Source of the DNA: an uncultured Coriobacteriaceae bacterium
Lineage (GTDB): Bacteria; Actinomycetota; Coriobacteriia; Coriobacteriales; Atopobiaceae
Assembly (NCBI GenBank): GCA_902773995.1
Contig: CACYGL010000007.1
Span: forward strand, 1 to 64,000
Direction of reading: 5' to 3'
DNA: 64,000 nucleotides
Under the pieces are notes generated by a model. It saw only the letters and a program-made list of their open reading frames with translations, had not been told where the DNA came from and ran no database searches. Positions 53,817 to 64,000 of the stretch are shown piece by piece. The first letter of the stretch is position 1. Each line of letters begins with the position of its first letter. Made by a program: the position numbers and the translations under genes.

Positions 53817-55844
53817 CTACGTCCCGCTGGTTGTAGAGCCAGAGTTGGTGCTTTCGCCGGTGCCCGAGTTGGTCCCGCCGTTTGTGTTCGACGAGTTGCT
53901 GCCGCCGTTGCTGTTCGAGCCGTTGTTGGTGCCCGAGTTGGTGCTGCCGGACCCGCTCGAAACCACAATCGTGATGGTCGATCCCGCCGTCGCGGAGGTG
54001 GCGGACTGCGAGATGACCTTGCCCTTTGCAACTGAACTGCTCGCCTCGGTGGTTACCGTCACGCCGAAGCCCGCGTTCTTGAGTGCGCTCTCGGCGGAGG
54101 ACTGGTCCTCGCCCACAACGTTGGGCACCGAGACGGAGGACGGGCCGGTCGATACCGTGATGGTCACAGTGCTGCCCTTGTCGGCGCTCGTGCCGGCGGA
54201 GGGGTTGGTGCTAATGACGTTGCCCTTCTCGACGCTGGACGAGGAGGACTGCGTGACGCTCACCTCAAAGCCCGCGCTCTGGAGCGCGCTTGTTGCGGTG
54301 GACTGGGAGTCGCCCACCACGTTGGGAACGGAGACCTGCTCAGCGCCCTGCGAGAGGTGATAGGTGATGGTATCGCCGGCCTTGGCGGAGGTCCCGGCAG
54401 CAGGCTCCTGCTCGGCAACGTGGCCAACCTCGACGTCGGCGTTGTAGACGGAGTCACCCGCCTGCCCCTTGAGCCCGTACTTGTTGAGCAGGTCCTGCGC
54501 CTCTGAAGGCGTGCAGTTGGTGAGGTCTGGCACCGTGACCGAGGCTGCTGGCTCCTCGCCCTTCGAGACCACGATGTCGATGCTCGAGCCCTCGGTTGCC
54601 GTGCGGCCGGCTCCAGGAGTCTGCTCGATGATCTTGCCTTCCTCGACGGAGGAGGAGTACTGCTCGGACACGTTGCCTATCTGGAAGCCGTGGCCATCGG
54701 AGTCGAGCTGGGCTTGGGCCTCGTCCTGCGTGAGGCCAAGGAGGTTGGGCACCGAGTAGGCCTTGGAGCCAGACCCCAGCACGCTTGCGATGATGAGCGC
54801 CACAACCACAATACCTGCGATGGCGCCAACAATGGCAAGTACGCGGTTGCGCTTCTGCTTCTTCTGGCGCTCCTCCTCTTCCTGCGCCGCCTGCTCGGTG
54901 GCGGACTGAGGGCGCATTCTGCCGGTACTCTGCGCGCGCGGCAGGCTCTGCGTGGAGCCGTTCCCACGCGACAGCGGGGTGGTGGGGGTGGCGGGCAGCA
55001 TAGCCGTGGCGTTGTTAACCGCCTGCATGCGGCCGGCAAGGTAGTCATGCAGCGTGTGGTAGAGCTCGTCGGCCGTCTGGAAGCGGTCCTTGGGGTCCTT
55101 CTGCATGCACTTGAGGATGATTGCCTCAAGCTGCGGGTCCACGTTGGGGTTGATCTGGCTGGGTGGCACGGGCTGCTCGGTGACCTGCTTCATGGCTACG
55201 GTCACGGCGTTGTCGCCGTCAAACGGCACGCGGCCAGTGGCGGCCTCGTACATCACGATGCCCAGGGAATAGAGGTCGGTGGTGGGGCCAAGGGGCTTGC
55301 CCTGGGTCTGCTCGGGTGAGACGTAGTGCGCCGTGCCAAGCACGGAGTTGTCGGTGGTGAGGTGGCTGTTCTTTGCGCGCGCGATGCCGAAGTCCATCAC
55401 CTTGATGTTGCCGTCGGGCTGCACCATGATGTTCTGCGGCTTGATGTCGCGGTGGATGATGTCGTGGTTGTGGGCCACGGAGAGTGCCTGGGCGATCTGC
55501 GACCCAATCTGCGCGACCTTCTTGCAGTCAAGCGCGCCATGCTTGCGGATGCCGCTCTTGAGGTCGGTGCCGCGCAGGTACTCCATGATGATGTAGTAGG
55601 TGTCGCCATCCTTGCCCCAGTCGTAGACCGAGACAATGTACGGGCTGTTGAGCGCTGCCGCTGCCTGCGCCTCCTGCTTGAAGCGCGCGGCGAACGAGGG
55701 GTCCGTTGCGTACTGGGGCAGCATCGTCTTGATGGCGACGGTCCTCCCCAGAACCTGGTCCATGCCACGGTACACCGTGGCCATGCCTCCCGTGCCCACC
55801 TTGTCGAGGACCTGGTACCTTCCACCAAGGACCCTGTCTGCCAT
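53817..55844 (-). CDS. pknB: PASTA-domain serine/threonine kinase (PknB type)
   Basis: 675 residues. Kinase: GTGGMATVYRGMD, VAIKTML, HRDIKPQNIMV, DFGIARA, and GTAHYVSPEQ; TM helix near 338-360 (VLAIVGAIAGIVVVALIIASV); then four PASTA domains (SVPNLLGLTQDEAQAQL, TVPDLTNCTPSEAQDLL, SVPNVVGDSQSTATSAL, SVPNVVGEDQSSAESAL) outside the cell, which bind muropeptides or lipid II; and a Ser/Gly/Asn/Thr-rich end. ATG 55844 has GGAGAGGCAG. It is the last gene of the operon and follows the RodA-PBP2 fusion by 115 nt. Controls cell-wall synthesis and division. Confidence 0.96.
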   Translation of the reverse strand: MADRVLGGRYQVLDKVGTGGMATVYRGMDQVLGRTVAIKTMLPQYATDPSFAARFKQEAQAAAALNSPYIVSVYDWGKDGDTYYIIMEYLRGTDLKSGIRKHGALDCKKVAQIGSQIAQALSVAHNHDIIHRDIKPQNIMVQPDGNIKVMDFGIARAKNSHLTTDNSVLGTAHYVSPEQTQGKPLGPTTDLYSLGIVMYEAATGRVPFDGDNAVTVAMKQVTEQPVPPSQINPNVDPQLEAIILKCMQKDPKDRFQTADELYHTLHDYLAGRMQAVNNATAMLPATPTTPLSRGNGSTQSLPRAQSTGRMRPQSATEQAAQEEEERQKKQKRNRVLAIVGAIAGIVVVALIIASVLGSGSKAYSVPNLLGLTQDEAQAQLDSDGHGFQIGNVSEQYSSSVEEGKIIEQTPGAGRTATEGSSIDIVVSKGEEPAASVTVPDLTNCTPSEAQDLLNKYGLKGQAGDSVYNADVEVGHVAEQEPAAGTSAKAGDTITYHLSQGAEQVSVPNVVGDSQSTATSALQSAGFEVSVTQSSSSSVEKGNVISTNPSAGTSADKGSTVTITVSTGPSSVSVPNVVGEDQSSAESALKNAGFGVTVTTEASSSVAKGKVISQSATSATAGSTITIVVSSGSGSTNSGTNNGSNSNGGSNSSNTNGGTNSGTGESTNSGSTTSGT

Positions 55845-55959
55845 CTGCCTCTCCTATCACCCAAGCGGCAACACCGCGTCTTGCGTCTACGTTTGAAGTG
55901 CTCTGCGGTTCGCGTTCGTAACAGCTAGCTCGTAACGTGAAGTGGTCGTGCGTTTCTCA

Positions 55960-58836
55960 TCAGCTTGCGCCTAGTGCCTGAATGTTGAGGCAGCTCGCAA
56001 GGACCTGCCCCGCCACGCCGGCGGCGTATCCCTCCACGTCGGTGCCGTCCTCTCCCTCAATCACAGCGGAGATGACGAGCGTGGGGTTGTCGTACGGCGC
56101 AAAGCCGATGAAGAACGAGTTGATCTTGCCATTCTCGATCTGGGCGGTACCGGTCTTGCCGGCCACCTGAACGCCCTGGACCTTGGCCCTCACACCGGTG
56201 CCGTGGTCAACAACGCCGAGCATGGCCTCCTTGACCTTGGATGCGGTGTCGGCCGAGATAGCCTGTCCCAGGGACTTGGGCTGCGTGGTGGAGATGACGG
56301 CGCCCTCGGGGGAGAGAACGTGATCCACCAGGTAGGGGTTCATGACCACGCCGCCATTGGCAACGGCCTGGGCCACCATGGCGTTCTGCATGACCGTCAC
56401 CTGAGGGCCGGCGGGGCTTGCGTGCTGGCCAACGGGCTGGCCGCAGGCCGCCCATGCGGTCTCCCACTCGGTCATCTCGGAGGGGTCGGGCATGAGCGAT
56501 GGCAGCGTGTTGAAATCCTGGCCTATGTTGGTCCCGTAGCCAAAGGCGTCGGCGTACTTCACCAGGTTGGAGGCACCAACCTGCACGCCCACCTGGCCAA
56601 AGACCGTGTTGGACGAGAGGGCGAAGGCCTCCTTCAGGGTGGGGGTGCCGTAGTCGTTGTAGCCGTAGTTGCTCACCTCGGCGCCGCCGATGGTCAGTGC
56701 CGGCTCGGCGTCATAGACCGTGTCGAGCGTGGTGGTGCCGGTGTCGAGCGCGGCAGAGAGCGTGACCGCCTTGAAGGTGGAGCCAGGCGAGTAGAGCGCC
56801 TGTGTGGTGCGGTCGAGCAACTGCGAGCCCGAGCCGCCGGAGCTCATGATGTCATCCAGCTGGTCGTAGGAGTACGTTGGCGCGCTGGCCTTGGCGAGAA
56901 CGGCCCCCGTGGACGGGTCGAGCACTACCACGGCGCCCGTGTAGCCCTCGAGGGCAGATTCTGCCGCACGCTGCATCTGGGAGTTGATGGTAAGCGCCAC
57001 GGTGTTGCCAGGCTCTTGTACGCCGGCCAGCGAGTAGAGCGCGCTCTTCCAATCCGAGTAGTTGGAGCTGCCCGTGAGCGTGTCGTTCATGGTGGACTCG
57101 ATGCCCGAGGTGCCGTAGCGCGTGGAGATGTAGCCAACCGTGTGCGCCGCAAGCGAGCCCTGCGGGTAGGAGCGCAGGTAGGTGCCGTCCTCCTGGCGCA
57201 GGCTCTCGGCCAGCGTCACGCCGTCGGAGGTGATGATGGCGCCGCGCTGCACGTAGGCGCTCTTGGCAATGGTGTGGTTGTTGGACGACATGTGCTGGAT
57301 GGTGCTCGCGTTGATCACCTGCAGGTAGGTGAGGTTGGCGATGAGTGCCGCAAAGAGCACCGCAAAGGCAGTGATGAGGGCGGTGAGGCGCTTGCCCAGG
57401 GCCACGCGGCCAAGGACACCGGACTCCTCGCCCTGTACCTCAAAGCGGGCGCGGGCGTGCGAGCCGTGGACAAAGGCGGACGCCTGGGCGCCCAGCAGCG
57501 ACACGCGGCCGTTGCCGGTATCGGGAGCGCTGGCAACAAGCTGCGCCTCGCGGCCTGTGCCTTCGTCGCCTGCGCGCAGGAGCAGGCCCACGATGATGAA
57601 GCTCGAGAGCAGCGAGCTGCCGCCCTGGCTCATGAAGGGGAGCGTCACGCCCGTGAGGGGCAAGAGCTTGGTGACGCCGGCGATGATGAGGAACGCCTGG
57701 AAGCCTATGACCGTGGTAAGACCCACCGCGGCAAAGGCGGAGGAGTCGGACTTTGCGCGTGCTGCGGTCGCAAAGCCGCGCACGCAGAAGAGCATGTAGA
57801 GAATGATGACGGCGCTGGCACCCAGAAGGCCCATCTCCTCGGCGATGGCCGAGAAGAGAAAGTCGCTCTCGACAAAGGGGATGAGAGTGGGCATGCCCTT
57901 GCCAATTCCGGTGCCCACCAGGTCGCCGTCGGCGATGGAGTAGAGCGACTGCACAATCTGGTAGCCGCTGTTCTGCGCGTCGGACCAGGGGTCAAGCCAG
58001 ATATCCACACGAATCTTCACGTGCGAGAAGAAGTGGTAGCAGAAGAAGAAACCAATGACGAGAAGGCCAATGGCAATGAACACGTAGCTCCATCGACCGG
58101 TGGCAACGTAGAGCATGACCACGAAGTACATGAAGAAGAGAAGCGCGCTGCCCAGGTCGCGCTCGAAGATGACGATGAGCAGGCTGATGCCCCACATGAT
58201 GAAGAGGGGGAGCAGCATGCGGAAGCGCGGGATGCGGAAGGGGCCCACGCGGTGCGCGGTGACGGAGAGCGCCTCTCGGTTGGAAGCCAGGTAAAAGGCC
58301 AGGAAGAGAACGATGAGGATCTTTGCCAGCTCACCCGGCTGGAACGAGAAACCGCCAAACGTGAGCCAGAGTTTGCTGCCGTTCTTCTCGGTACCAATGA
58401 TCATGGGCAGGATGAGCAAAATCACGCCGATAAGCCCCAGCGTGTATTTGTAGTCCGCCAGCTTGTCGAGGTTGCGCACAAAGAAGAGCGTCGCAATCAT
58501 GGCCGCAACCGAGATGAAGAGCCACAGGACCTGGTTCTCGGCCAAGTCTGGGGCAAGGCGCGTGACAAAGGCGATGCCTATGCCCGAGAGCAGGAAGACC
58601 ACGGGCAAGATCACGGGGTCTGCGTCGGGCGCAAGGATGCGCACGGCCACGTGTGCCGCGGCAAACGCCACAAAGAGCCCTACGGGTACGGCGAGCGTGC
58701 TCAGCGAGAGAGCAACATTGTCGTTCACGATGTAGAGGGCGTAGAGCAGGACCACCGGCACGGCTGCCAGGCAGAGGAAGAGAAGCTCCATGTTCCTGCG
58801 GTTGCCACCGCGGATTCTCTCGTTGGCCACGGTCAC
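55960..58836 (-). CDS. Fusion of a SEDS glycosyltransferase (RodA/FtsW) and a class B penicillin-binding protein
   Basis: 958 residues in one frame. GTG 58836 overlaps the pstP stop (GTGA). Residues 1-410 form the SEDS polytopic domain ([38 protein letters not shown]). A linker (410-465) leads to a further TM helix ([20 protein letters not shown]) and the PBP: transpeptidase motifs STFK (686-689), SSN (741-743) and KTG (894-896). It combines glycan polymerisation and cross-linking, normally two genes (rodA, pbpA) in this operon. No linker deletion is needed to explain the fusion. This assignment is supported by operon order. Confidence 0.93.
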   Translation of the reverse strand: MTVANERIRGGNRRNMELLFLCLAAVPVVLLYALYIVNDNVALSLSTLAVPVGLFVAFAAAHVAVRILAPDADPVILPVVFLLSGIGIAFVTRLAPDLAENQVLWLFISVAAMIATLFFVRNLDKLADYKYTLGLIGVILLILPMIIGTEKNGSKLWLTFGGFSFQPGELAKILIVLFLAFYLASNREALSVTAHRVGPFRIPRFRMLLPLFIMWGISLLIVIFERDLGSALLFFMYFVVMLYVATGRWSYVFIAIGLLVIGFFFCYHFFSHVKIRVDIWLDPWSDAQNSGYQIVQSLYSIADGDLVGTGIGKGMPTLIPFVESDFLFSAIAEEMGLLGASAVIILYMLFCVRGFATAARAKSDSSAFAAVGLTTVIGFQAFLIIAGVTKLLPLTGVTLPFMSQGGSSLLSSFIIVGLLLRAGDEGTGREAQLVASAPDTGNGRVSLLGAQASAFVHGSHARARFEVQGEESGVLGRVALGKRLTALITAFAVLFAALIANLTYLQVINASTIQHMSSNNHTIAKSAYVQRGAIITSDGVTLAESLRQEDGTYLRSYPQGSLAAHTVGYISTRYGTSGIESTMNDTLTGSSNYSDWKSALYSLAGVQEPGNTVALTINSQMQRAAESALEGYTGAVVVLDPSTGAVLAKASAPTYSYDQLDDIMSSGGSGSQLLDRTTQALYSPGSTFKAVTLSAALDTGTTTLDTVYDAEPALTIGGAEVSNYGYNDYGTPTLKEAFALSSNTVFGQVGVQVGASNLVKYADAFGYGTNIGQDFNTLPSLMPDPSEMTEWETAWAACGQPVGQHASPAGPQVTVMQNAMVAQAVANGGVVMNPYLVDHVLSPEGAVISTTQPKSLGQAISADTASKVKEAMLGVVDHGTGVRAKVQGVQVAGKTGTAQIENGKINSFFIGFAPYDNPTLVISAVIEGEDGTDVEGYAAGVAGQVLASCLNIQALGAS

Positions 58837-60362
58837 TCACCCCCGTTTGTCTGCGTCGTGTCCCCAGTAGTTCCAGTAGCGTCGGTGCTTGTCGCGGTAT
58901 CTCCGCTTGCGGAGTCTGTGCCGGAATCTGCGCCGGACTCACCTGTCTGGGTGCCGCTCTCTGGCGCCGCCTCGCCGGTCGGGTTGCCCTCGGCCGTGAC
59001 CTCGGCGGCCTTCTCAGCGGCCTTGGTCTTCTCGGCGTCAATCTGCGAGCGGTACGACTCTACGGTGGAGAGGGCCTCCTCCTCGCTGTCCACGCGAACG
59101 CCGCCGTTCTCAAGCTGCGTGGCCACGTTTGCGGGCAGGTCGCTTACCTCCACTGCTGTGGTCTGCACCAGGTTGGAGAGCGAAATACCAAGAAGTTCTC
59201 CGTCAATTCCCTGGTAGATGCCTACGGTGTCGCCATCGACCCCCAGGTACCACTCGTTTTTTGCAAAGGCGAAGATCCCGCCGAGAATAACGACGGCCAC
59301 CACTACCATGGCCACCACTACGCGGAGGGCAAAGCCCACCGAGTGCTTGCGCGCTGCTGCGGCAACGCCGTCATTCAGGATGTCGACCACAATGACAGTC
59401 ACGTTGTCGGCACCGCCCGCTGTGAGCGCGGCCGAGACCAGGTTGTCTGCAGCCTGCTGCGGCGTGGCGCTCGAGACGGCCACCGACTCTATCTCGCTGT
59501 CGGGGACCATGCTGGAGAGGCCGTCGGAGCAGATTATTACGCGGTCGCCATTGGCCACCTCGATGGAGAAGTGGTCGGCGTACATGTCCGGGTCGGAGCC
59601 CAGGGCGCGCGTGATGATCGAGCGCGAGGGGTGCACGCGGGCCTCGTCGGCGGTTATCTGCCCGGCGTCCACGAGCTCCTCGACGTAGGAGTGATCGCGC
59701 GTCACGCGTACCAGCGTGCCCGCGTGGAGGAGGTAGATGCGAGAATCGCCCACGTGGGCAATGGCCATGCGGTTGCCGTCGATGAGTGCCGCCGAGGCCG
59801 TGCAGCCCATGCCGGGCTTGCCGCGGCCCTCCTCGGCCCCCTTGATGACGGCCAGGTTGGCGGCCTCAATCGCGGCGCCCAGAAGGGTGTCATCTGCGGT
59901 TGCGGGGGCCTTCTCGCCAATGGTCTCTACGGCGATGGAGCTTGCTACCTCGCCGGCAGCGTGGCCACCCATGCCGTCACATACGGCAAAGCACGGCGTG
60001 CGAACGAGGAACGAGTCCTCGTTGTGGCTTCTTACCAGGCCCACGTCGGAGCGGGCGCCCCATGAGATGAACGCGTTCTTGCCGCAGGTGGCATCGGCCC
60101 CCGCACGACCTTCCACGGGGATGGTCGCGCGTCCGGGAGCATTGACGGGTTCCTGGGGCTGCGTTGTGTCTGCGGACCCCTCATCGCGGGCGGTGTTGCT
60201 CGCGGTCTGTGCGCTTGCACTTGAGGCGGGCTGGCCTGCGGCAGCATGCACGGGCTGCTCGGCAGCAGCGTGCTTGCCTACCACGGCTGCGGCGGGGACA
60301 TCGGGCACGGCCGTATCGAGCGGCGCGTCCCTGAGCGGGGTCTGTGGGTCCTCGGCGGCCAT
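58833..60362 (-). CDS. pstP: PP2C-type serine/threonine phosphatase PstP
   Basis: 509 residues. A 95-residue Ala/Pro-rich N-terminal extension precedes the catalytic domain ([63 protein letters not shown]) with metal Asp residues. One TM helix ([19 protein letters not shown]) and a Thr/Ser/Gly-rich outside tail follow. The start overlaps the fhaB stop by 1 nt. It dephosphorylates substrates of the PknA/PknB kinases. Confidence 0.93.
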   Translation of the reverse strand: MAAEDPQTPLRDAPLDTAVPDVPAAAVVGKHAAAEQPVHAAAGQPASSASAQTASNTARDEGSADTTQPQEPVNAPGRATIPVEGRAGADATCGKNAFISWGARSDVGLVRSHNEDSFLVRTPCFAVCDGMGGHAAGEVASSIAVETIGEKAPATADDTLLGAAIEAANLAVIKGAEEGRGKPGMGCTASAALIDGNRMAIAHVGDSRIYLLHAGTLVRVTRDHSYVEELVDAGQITADEARVHPSRSIITRALGSDPDMYADHFSIEVANGDRVIICSDGLSSMVPDSEIESVAVSSATPQQAADNLVSAALTAGGADNVTVIVVDILNDGVAAAARKHSVGFALRVVVAMVVVAVVILGGIFAFAKNEWYLGVDGDTVGIYQGIDGELLGISLSNLVQTTAVEVSDLPANVATQLENGGVRVDSEEEALSTVESYRSQIDAEKTKAAEKAAEVTAEGNPTGEAAPESGTQTGESGADSGTDSASGDTATSTDATGTTGDTTQTNGGE

Positions 60363-60775
60363 TATTGGCGGCTCACTCGCATGACGGTGTCGCCAACCTG
60401 CACCTCGTCGCCGTCACGAAGGGTAACGGGCTGGTCGATGGCATGGCCATTGACCATGGTCCCGTTGGTGGATCCAAGGTCCTCCAGGACGAGGGCGGGC
60501 CCCTGGATGGTGAAGCGTGCGTGCGTGGCCGAGACGTACGGCTCGTCAATCACGATGTCGGACGAGGGCGAACGGCCCACAACCACGGGGCCAAGCACGT
60601 CCACGTGCAGACCGCGCATGGCGCGCGAGCCCTTCTCGACGTCCACGCACCAGATGGCGGTGTCTCTGCGCTGGCCGCGCACCAGACCCACGCCGGCACG
60701 CATAGCGGCAAAGAGGAACACGTAGAGCAGGACCACCAGGATGATTCGCCCGGCAAAGAGGATTAGGTCGATCAT
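60362..60775 (-). CDS. FHA-domain membrane protein FhaB
   Basis: 137 residues: N-terminal TM helix (LILFAGRIILVVLLYVFLFA), then the FHA domain (VVGRSPSSDIVIDEPYVSATHARF, LEDLGSTNGTMVNG), which binds phospho-threonine peptides. It is the FhaB/FipA-like member of the kinase operon and probably docks substrates. 3 nt after the FhaA stop. Confidence 0.92.
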   Translation of the reverse strand: MIDLILFAGRIILVVLLYVFLFAAMRAGVGLVRGQRRDTAIWCVDVEKGSRAMRGLHVDVLGPVVVGRSPSSDIVIDEPYVSATHARFTIQGPALVLEDLGSTNGTMVNGHAIDQPVTLRDGDEVQVGDTVMRVSRQ

Positions 60776-60778
60776 GGC

Positions 60779-61984
60779 CTAGCTCTCCCTGAACTCGAGG
60801 TTCACGAGGCCAACGGTGATGAGGTCGCCGTCGCGAAGGACGCACTCATCCACGTCGACATCGTTGACGAGCGTGCCGTTGGTGGAGTTGAGGTCCACGA
60901 TGTGCCAGTTGCTCCCGTCATAGGAGAGCTCGGCATGGCGGCGCGAGACGTTGGGATCGCGCAGGTAGATGCCGCACTGCGAGCGCTCGCGGCCAATGAG
61001 GCACGAAGGCGCTTGGGCGGCGTAGGTACGACCGCTCTGGCGGTCGATGAGCATGCAGGTTGCGGCACGCGTTGCGACCTGCTGGGGTGCGGCTACGTGC
61101 GCGGGGGCGTTGCCGCGTCGGCGCGTGTCGGGCACGGCGCGAGACGCCTGGTGTGCTGCCTGCTGCTGCGGGGCGGGCGTGGGGAAGTTGGCCGGCTGGG
61201 GCGTTGCCTCCATGACGGCCTGGGCTCGCTGCTGAAGCGCCGGGGAGACAGGCTGGACCACCGGCTGCATGCCGGCGGCGGGAGTCGCAACCGGCACGGC
61301 AACGGGTGCCACGACCTGTGATGGGCTAGCGTCCACGTAGGGCACCGGCATGGGCGTGGACGAGGAAGGCGAGGCCACCGCGGGAATCACGCCGCCGGCG
61401 GGCTCGACATAGTCCATGGGCATAACGTCCAGCCCGGCGTCGGTTCCGCTGGGGGCTGCCTGCGGGGCAGGGGCGGGTGCGGGCGCCACGGGCTGTGGGA
61501 TGGGGTTAAGGTGGCCGGCAGACGAACGACGAGGCCTGCCCATGGCCGCAGCGCCGCCCATGCTGGAGTTACCGCCGAGAAACGCGCGCTCCTCCTCGCG
61601 AAGGCGAGCGAGGGTCTGCTCGTTGACGTTCTCTGCGTCGACGTAGAACTTGCCGGACTTGAGGGACTCATCCACCATGAAGCGCACGAGCGGCCTGCCT
61701 ACCAGGGCGTAGCCCTTCTTGTTGGCGGACTCGGTGATGAACTCGCCAAGTTCGTAGTCAATGCGCTCGTAGAGCGGGCGCATGAGAGAGTCGTCCTCGG
61801 CCGAGACCAGCACCGTGTAGAGAGCGGGCGCGGTGTCCACGCCATCTATGCGGTACGTCTCGCTCTCCATCTTGCGGGCAGCATGCTTTGCGAGCTTCTT
61901 GAACGAGAACGGCTCTGCATAGCCCTGTGGGGCAGACTCGAAGACCGAGCTTATTCGGCCCTCAAAATCACTGAGAAAGCTCAT
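60779..61984 (-). CDS. FHA-domain protein FhaA with DUF3662 domain
   Basis: 401 residues. The N-terminal 120 residues match the FhaA N-domain (SDFEGRISSVFESAPQG, MRPLYERIDYELGEFI). Residues 130-300 are a Pro/Ala/Gln linker. The C-terminal FHA has CLIGRERSQCGIYLRDPNVS, RRHAELSYDG and LNSTNGTLVNDVDVD. FhaA is known to bind phosphorylated MviN and PBPs in mycobacteria. The start overlaps the end of the upstream kinase gene by 17 nt. Confidence 0.93.
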   Translation of the reverse strand: MSFLSDFEGRISSVFESAPQGYAEPFSFKKLAKHAARKMESETYRIDGVDTAPALYTVLVSAEDDSLMRPLYERIDYELGEFITESANKKGYALVGRPLVRFMVDESLKSGKFYVDAENVNEQTLARLREEERAFLGGNSSMGGAAAMGRPRRSSAGHLNPIPQPVAPAPAPAPQAAPSGTDAGLDVMPMDYVEPAGGVIPAVASPSSSTPMPVPYVDASPSQVVAPVAVPVATPAAGMQPVVQPVSPALQQRAQAVMEATPQPANFPTPAPQQQAAHQASRAVPDTRRRGNAPAHVAAPQQVATRAATCMLIDRQSGRTYAAQAPSCLIGRERSQCGIYLRDPNVSRRHAELSYDGSNWHIVDLNSTNGTLVNDVDVDECVLRDGDLITVGLVNLEFRES

Positions 61985-63710
61985 CTGAGTCCTCGCCTTC
62001 CTGGTCCTGGCTTAAAGGACCTCTCAGGACGGTTTCTACACACAAAAACACACTCAAGAATACAGCAAGGCCACAGCCGTCCAATATGCGGCCAAACCAA
62101 TAACCGCTAGATTCCATCCTGCAGGCGAGAAGCCAAAACAAGGTGATGGAAGCGGCGCCCAGAACCTGGCCAACAATTCCCGAGGCAACGCTCCCGCGCA
62201 TGGCCACGGCGGAGGCGACGAGTGCCGAGATGCCGCACCCCACAACAATGATCCAGGTGGCGGGACTTGCGAGCAGGGGAGTCAGCGCCGCGATGGTGGC
62301 CTGCGCCGAGAATCCGCTGGACGCTGCGGCGCCAGCTACGAGCGAGATGAGCGCCCCTACGGCACCCGTTGCACCCGCGGGCAGTGGATCCATGCCATAG
62401 CCTGCCAACGCAACCCCCGCTGCTGGTGAGTGGAGGCATGCTGGGGCAAGAGCCGCCGCGGTGGAGACGTGGTCGGTGTGTCCGCAGGTAACCCACCACG
62501 TTGCAAGGCACGCCGCAACTGCCAGGGCAAGCGGGAACGACGCCGAGGTGACGTTTGCCGTTGCAAGGGCAACCACTAGGGATACTCCGGCGAGCGCCGA
62601 GCCAATGGGTGGCCAGGCGGCGCATGCCGCTGCAGAGACAAGAGCGCCTATCAGCGAAAACGCTTCTGTGGCGCCGGGGAGCGCGGGAAGCGTGGCGTAC
62701 ATCGCGAAGAACGTGCACACGGCGGATGCTGCCCGTTCGAGCGCGGGGGCAAGCCAGGGTAGCCGCACGTGTGCGGGCAGGTCGGAGGGCTCGGAGGCAA
62801 CCGAGGGGTCGTCATTCTCGGATTGATCAACCAGCTCGCGCAGCGACTCCGCGCCTGCGGCCCCGTCGCCCAGCGCGGGAAGAATGCCGCGCGCAAACTC
62901 CTTCACGGACGAGGTGCGCTCTGCCGCGGTGGGGGACAGGGCGTGGAGCAGGGCCATTTCGGCTTCTGGCGCGAGGTCGGGATCAAGCTTGGAGATTGGC
63001 GGCTTGGGACCACGGATAATTGCATCGAGCGAGCCCTTGGGCGTCGCGGAGGCAAACGGACTTCTCCCCGTGAGCGCCTGCCAAGTTACAACGGCAAGCG
63101 AGAAGACATCCGTGCGCTCGTCGACGAGAAGGCCTTGGATCTGCTCGGGCGGCATGTAGCCAACGGTGCCGCCGCGCGCTCCGCCGTAGCCAGCGGCCGA
63201 GGCGAGCGTTGCCATGCCAAAGTCTGCCAGCTTAACGGTGCCCTGGCGGTCAATCATGATGTTCGTGGGCTTGATGTCCAGGTGGAGCACGCCGTTCTCG
63301 TGTGCATAGGTGAGAGCGGCCGCCACCGAGCGCAGCACATGGGCGCACTCCTCGTGCGTGAGGACGCCGTCCTCCACGCGGGCAAGAAGCTCGGCCAGGT
63401 TGAGCCCGTCGACGTACTCCATGACCAGGTAAGCGTAGGTGCCGTCGGACTCAAAGTCGTAGACCGTCACGATGTTGGGGTGGGCGAGAAGGCAGGCGGT
63501 GCGGGCCTCGGCTAGGGCTTCGTCGGCGGTGGACGCAGAGATGCCGCTCGCATCATCGCTGGTCAAAAGGGGTATGCGCTTGATTGCGACCCGACGCTGC
63601 AGGCGCGTGTCCCAGCAGGTGCACACGGTGCCAAAGCCACCGGCGCCGCGCCGCGCGAGCACGCGGTAGCGTCCGAGGAGCGTTTCCTCGGGGATGGCGG
63701 TGCTGCCCAC
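61968..63710 (-). CDS. Serine/threonine kinase with a polytopic membrane C-terminus
   Basis: 580 residues from GTG 63710 (AGGAG upstream). The kinase spans 1-280: GAGGFGTVCTCWD, VAIKRIPLL, HLDIKPTNIMI (Leu instead of Arg, hence non-RD type), LADFGMATL, GTVGYMPPEQ. The remainder is an Ala-rich, polytopic region with about nine or ten hydrophobic helices and no PASTA domain. First gene of the operon, in the place of pknA in other Actinobacteria. The non-RD catalytic loop suggests a different activation mode. Confidence 0.9.
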   Translation of the reverse strand: MGSTAIPEETLLGRYRVLARRGAGGFGTVCTCWDTRLQRRVAIKRIPLLTSDDASGISASTADEALAEARTACLLAHPNIVTVYDFESDGTYAYLVMEYVDGLNLAELLARVEDGVLTHEECAHVLRSVAAALTYAHENGVLHLDIKPTNIMIDRQGTVKLADFGMATLASAAGYGGARGGTVGYMPPEQIQGLLVDERTDVFSLAVVTWQALTGRSPFASATPKGSLDAIIRGPKPPISKLDPDLAPEAEMALLHALSPTAAERTSSVKEFARGILPALGDGAAGAESLRELVDQSENDDPSVASEPSDLPAHVRLPWLAPALERAASAVCTFFAMYATLPALPGATEAFSLIGALVSAAACAAWPPIGSALAGVSLVVALATANVTSASFPLALAVAACLATWWVTCGHTDHVSTAAALAPACLHSPAAGVALAGYGMDPLPAGATGAVGALISLVAGAAASSGFSAQATIAALTPLLASPATWIIVVGCGISALVASAVAMRGSVASGIVGQVLGAASITLFWLLACRMESSGYWFGRILDGCGLAVFLSVFLCVETVLRGPLSQDQEGEDSDELSQ

Positions 63711-64000
63711 GGCAACTCCTCGTTGTGCGTTTGTGGTTTGGTTTCTGCTGGCCGTGATGAGGACATTCTACCTAATCGGGTTGGGCTGCAGTCTTGGGGG
63801 TGCGCGTATGTGGCGATTGGCTGCTTCTGGAGGGCCAGTTGGGGTCCCGCCGGTCTGATTCCGTTGCGGATCCGCGGCGGTCCCGTTGCGTTCCGCGGTG
63901 GCCCCGTAGAGGTTGATTTCCGATCTCAGCCGAACACATTGAGCTGATGGCTCGCTCCCGCAGTTAACCGAACGCCCCCGCGGCCCCTCTCGGGCCCCGG
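63711..64000. other. Upstream region of the kinase operon
   Basis: 290 bp with no gene recognised. It should carry the operon promoter, but no good hexamer pair is visible. An imperfect 22-bp tandem repeat occurs at 63861-63904 (CCGTTGCGGATCCGCGGCGG, then CCGTTGCGTTCCGCGGTGGC). Confidence 0.4.

Noticed and set aside
56203-59217. 1004-codon open frame antisense to the RodA-PBP2 gene
   Set aside because: Composition is typical of a shadow frame (Gly/Val/Glu/His/Arg rich), and it lies opposite a clearly coding strand.

Overview
The window is about 64 kb of high-GC DNA (roughly 60 %, estimated by eye) around a bacterial chromosome origin. The order gyrA-gyrB-dciA-recF-dnaN-dnaA on the minus strand, followed by rpmH-rnpA-yidD-yidC-jag-rsmG-parA-parB on the plus strand, marks the origin. 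Actinobacterial traits are the fhaA-fhaB-pstP-rodA/pbpA-pknB operon, a WYL regulator pair and LexA-like GAAC(N4)GTTC boxes. Together with Cna-B surface proteins these suggest a Coriobacteriia member, most likely Atopobiaceae (Olsenella-like). This is inferred from gene content only.

Region 1 (1-2.1 kb): the start of a magnesium-type P-type ATPase (mgtA) with a short leader ORF, an 18-bp tandem repeat and a 28-bp inverted repeat; tRNA-Ala and tRNA-Ile; and a bifunctional-nuclease gene that converges on gyrA across a terminator flanked by two palindromes. Region 2 (2.1-13.3 kb): the replication-initiation operon. DnaA is divergent. Its recognition motif is altered, no canonical TTATCCACA boxes were seen, and TTTTCAACA-like nonamers lie on both sides of an unusual ATPase/winged-helix gene located between dnaA and rpmH. 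Region 3 (13.1-19 kb): ribosome and membrane-insertion genes, then parAB behind an array of seven parS-like sites in half a kilobase, in a GC-poor stretch.

Region 4 (19-35.5 kb): rlmN, ddl, a DinG-type helicase with a fused exonuclease, a WYL regulator pair, a membrane M28-like protein with a very long insert, a large SpaA/Cna-B surface protein, tRNA-Gly, a broken M29 aminopeptidase and tRNA-Lys. Region 5 (35.5-49 kb): argG (frameshifted, behind an arginine-rich leader ORF) and argH, a DUF3006/ComEC-like pair, a membrane gene with a LexA-like box, purB, a TSCPD protein, a Tat lipoprotein, a two-component system, purC and tRNA-Arg. Region 6 (49-64 kb): an AlbA_2-type protein, a Sau3AI-like restriction-modification pair, and the cell-wall Ser/Thr kinase operon, in which RodA and PBP2 are one polypeptide.

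Four conserved genes (gyrA, gyrB, argG and the M29 aminopeptidase) carry short internal deletions, three of them frameshifting. Because gyrase is essential, assembly or sequencing error is the likeliest cause. The strongest biological leads are the DnaA/origin arrangement with the adjacent ATPase gene, the leader ORFs before mgtA and argG, the dense parS array, and the RodA-PBP2 fusion inside the kinase operon.
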